Assembly (NCBI GenBank): GCA_963843685.1
Contig: CAWJLO010000010.1
Span: 620,001 to 684,000 of the forward strand
Origin: DASQHL01 sp963843685
Lineage (GTDB): Bacteria; Chloroflexota; Dehalococcoidia; DSTF01; JACRBR01
Reading direction: 5' to 3'
DNA: 64,000 nt
Part shown: positions 62,500-64,000 of the stretch, piece by piece
How positions within the stretch are numbered: position 1 is the first letter of the stretch
How the letters are laid out: each line of letters opens with the position of its first letter
The notes under the pieces: generated by a model
Seen by the model: only the letters and a program-made list of their open reading frames with translations
Told to the model about the DNA's origin: nothing
The model's database searches: none
Position numbers and translations under genes: made by a program

Positions 62500-63105
62500 A
62501 TGGTCAGCACGAAAGAAGACGGAAAGGGACTCGCGGCGTCGGTCAAACACGGCATCGTCGGCGCCGTCAAGGGCGTCGGAGAGATCACGGACACCGTCGT
62601 GGATACGGTGAGCGGCAGCCTGGTGAATGCCCTGAAGCGAACGGGGCAGGTCGGCGGCGCGCTGACCGGCGCGATCTCGGAGGTCGTCCGCGGCGCGATC
62701 CAGGGTGCTTCGGAGATCGGTGGCGACCTGGGTGGGGCGGCGAAGGGGGCGATGGTTGGCGTCCTTCGCGGCACGCGCGAGGTAGGAGAGGAAGCCTCCA
62801 CGACCATCTCCACGACGGCGAGCGCCGTCGTCAAGAGCACGGCCGAGCTCGGCGGCGACATCGGGAGCGCTGCCAGGGGCGCCATCGAGGGAGCGATCTC
62901 GGGCGCCAAGGACGTCGGGTTGACTGCCGAGGACGCGGCATCGGCGGCGGCCACGGGTGCGTTGAGCGCCGCAGCCGAAATTGGCGATAGCGCCGTCACG
63001 CAGGTCCGTGATCTCCTGAAGGGCACGATCGCCGGCGTCAAGGTGGTGGCGAAGGAGCCGTTCGCGTCTGCGTCGGGCGACGAGCACAGCAAGGGTCCAT
63101 CCTGA
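62500..63105 (+). CDS. Ala/Gly-rich amphipathic repeat protein under the c-di-AMP riboswitch
   Basis: A 201-residue protein, intact, from ATG 62500 behind AAAGGAG. It is built of recurring units of about 22-30 residues such as G-A-V-K-G-V-G-E-I, G-A-I-Q-G-A-S-E-I-G-G-D, G-A-A-K-G-A-M-V-G-V and G-A-I-E-G-A-I-S-G-A. These would form long amphipathic helices, reminiscent of LEA/desiccation proteins or apolipoproteins. No signal peptide or membrane helix is evident, so it is likely cytoplasmic or peripheral to the membrane. Function unknown; control by c-di-AMP points to osmotic or envelope stress. Confidence 0.82.
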   Translation: MVSTKEDGKGLAASVKHGIVGAVKGVGEITDTVVDTVSGSLVNALKRTGQVGGALTGAISEVVRGAIQGASEIGGDLGGAAKGAMVGVLRGTREVGEEASTTISTTASAVVKSTAELGGDIGSAARGAIEGAISGAKDVGLTAEDAASAAATGALSAAAEIGDSAVTQVRDLLKGTIAGVKVVAKEPFASASGDEHSKGPS

Positions 63106-63128
63106 GAGTCGGCAGCCGGCGGAGTGCG

Positions 63129-63167
63129 AGAAAACGAAACAGGCCCGGAGCGAATGCTCCGGGCCTG
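63129..63167 (-). terminator. Intrinsic terminator of the cold-shock gene, probably bidirectional
   Basis: CAGGCCCGGAGC and GCTCCGGGCCTG form a perfect 12-bp stem with a 4-nt loop (63140-63167). On the minus strand it is followed by TTTCGTTTTC, so it ends the cold-shock transcript; on the plus strand it follows the repeat-protein gene by 34 nt. Confidence 0.85.
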
Positions 63168-63189
63168 TCCGATCTCTGTGCCGGCAGAC

Positions 63190-63408
63190 TTAGCTGGCGA
63201 CGGCGCGGACGTTGATTGCGCGGCTGCGCCGCGGGTCTCGCTCGTCAGCGGCCTTGTCGAACTCCACGGTCTGGCCTTCGTTCAGGTCGTCGAACGACCC
63301 GCCCTGCACGGCCGACGTGTGGAAGAAGATGTCTTCGCTCGCGCCGTCCGGCCGGATGAAGCCGAAACCGCGGTCGCGTGCCATCCTCTTGATCTGTCCT
63401 GTTGCCAT
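63190..63408 (-). CDS. Cold-shock (CspA) family protein
   Basis: A 72-residue cold-shock protein with RNA-binding motifs R-G-F-G-F-I (RNP1, usually K-G-F-G-F-I) and D-I-F-F-H (RNP2, usually V-F-V-H-F). It binds single-stranded RNA/DNA as a chaperone. ATG 63408 follows AGGAGG. A promoter about 180 nt upstream implies the long 5' leader typical of cold-shock mRNAs. Confidence 0.94.
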   Translation of the reverse strand: MATGQIKRMARDRGFGFIRPDGASEDIFFHTSAVQGGSFDDLNEGQTVEFDKAADERDPRRSRAINVRAVAS

Positions 63409-63587
63409 TGAGACGTACCTCCTGCACGCCGTCGTCTTCTGCCCTGACCAACGTTTGGCCAGCCGCACACGGCGCATTCCACAAAGTTGCGCGGCGTTCA
63501 CAACGCCCGACCTCATACCGTCGTCGTCGTCGTGTGCGTCGGAAGAACCGTGGCGTACAGGAGACTGCGATGAGGATTTACGCTCGA

Positions 63588-63617
63588 AGCATAGCCGATT
63601 GGTGAGGGCGGTAGCAA
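63588..63617 (-). promoter_or_regulatory. Candidate promoter of the cold-shock gene
   Basis: Minus-strand TTGCTA (63612-63617), 18-nt spacer, TATGCT (63588-63593). The predicted leader of about 170 nt before ATG 63408 fits cold-shock genes. The rest of 63409-63711 holds no gene. Confidence 0.5.
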
Positions 63618-63711
63618 ACGTCACATCGCTCTCCATGATCGAACCCTTGCCGTATCGTGGGATGGACGTGATTGCTACGATTCCAATGTCGTTCCGCGAA
63701 AGGCGCTTGCC

Positions 63712-64000
63712 ATGTCTGAGTCGAGCTTCCACTTCTCGCCGCGGGCCAATCGGGCCGGGGAGATCGCGTGGAATGCGTGGGGGGCGGAGCCGTTCGAGCG
63801 GGCGGAGCGGGAACAGAAGCCGGTGCTGCTCGGGATCTCGGCGGTGTGGTGCCACTGGTGCCACGTGATGGACGAGACCTCGTACTCGGACGACGAGGTG
63901 ATCCGGCTGATCAACGAGCGGTTCGTGGCGGTTCGGGTCGACAACGACCAGCGGCCGGACATCAACGCGCGCTACAACATGGGTGGCTGGCCGACGACGG
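63712..64000 (+). CDS. DUF255 thioredoxin-domain protein (YyaL/SSP411-like), N-terminal part
   Basis: The first 96 residues run off the window. The N-terminus has N-R-A-G-E-I-A-W-N-A-W and the thioredoxin-like C-H-W-C-H-V-M motif, followed by N-E-R-F-V-A-V-R-V-D and R-P-D-I-N-A-R-Y, diagnostic of YyaL/DUF255 proteins that join a thioredoxin fold to a glycosidase-like barrel. ATG 63712 has GAAAGG 9 nt upstream. The C-terminal barrel is outside the window. Confidence 0.9.
   Translation, partial: MSESSFHFSPRANRAGEIAWNAWGAEPFERAEREQKPVLLGISAVWCHWCHVMDETSYSDDEVIRLINERFVAVRVDNDQRPDINARYNMGGWPTT

Overview
The window is very GC-rich bacterial DNA, densely packed, with no rRNA, tRNA, phage, transposase or CRISPR array that I can recognise. 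A Chloroflexota bacterium (Dehalococcoidia-like) is the best guess. The clues are an M23 peptidase with a Thr-Pro tail, several CaiB/BaiF CoA-transferases, alpha/beta-hydrolase-cyclase fusions and frequent -10 hexamers placed 5-8 nt before start codons. None of these is a taxonomic proof, and a high-GC Actinomycetota is the main alternative.

Layout. 0-7 kb: the end of a peptide ABC transporter ATPase, holA (DNA polymerase III delta), a radical SAM protein, a crotonase, and a minus-strand operon of five tandem GNAT acetyltransferases behind a terminator-like leader. 7.5-31 kb: a histone-H1-like protein, two CaiB CoA-transferases, a SET protein, a MoxR ATPase, an M23 peptidase, a MATE exporter, a phosphoesterase and a HIT protein, a giant NorD-like VWA protein, an HD-GYP/LuxR regulator, an unexported type-1 periplasmic-binding-fold protein, and three tandem alpha/beta-hydrolase-adenylate cyclase fusions. 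This half also carries seven copies of one intergenic hairpin repeat, all in the same orientation. 31-43 kb: nitronate monooxygenase, a K+ channel, pheA, two TrkA-type RCK proteins and a universal stress protein, then cysS-cysE, ispF, an LCP-family enzyme and small conserved proteins. 43-53 kb: a metallo-beta-lactamase hydrolase followed by modBC, an NDP-forming acyl-CoA synthetase, a lipoprotein binding protein, a two-component pair and a GT39-like glycosyltransferase. 53-58 kb: a LonC-type protease fused to a Nudix domain, and gamma-glutamyltransferase. 58-64 kb: a stress block (amphi-Trp, GlsB-like, CsbD-like, a 24-aa membrane peptide, Crp/Fnr regulator, ECF sigma factor, cold-shock protein). 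Inside it a c-di-AMP (ydaO/yuaA) riboswitch with its own terminator precedes an Ala/Gly-rich amphipathic repeat protein.

Signalling by nucleotides is a common thread: cAMP-type cyclases, a Crp/Fnr protein, an HD-GYP domain, and a c-di-AMP riboswitch in the same window as a K+ channel and RCK proteins. These are functional links by family knowledge; no regulation between them is shown by the sequence.

Quality warning. At least about 20 single-base indels break otherwise well-conserved reading frames, several in homopolymers. I treat genes with one or two such lesions as probably intact genes with consensus errors (typed CDS, called frameshifted), and only multiply damaged loci as pseudogenes.
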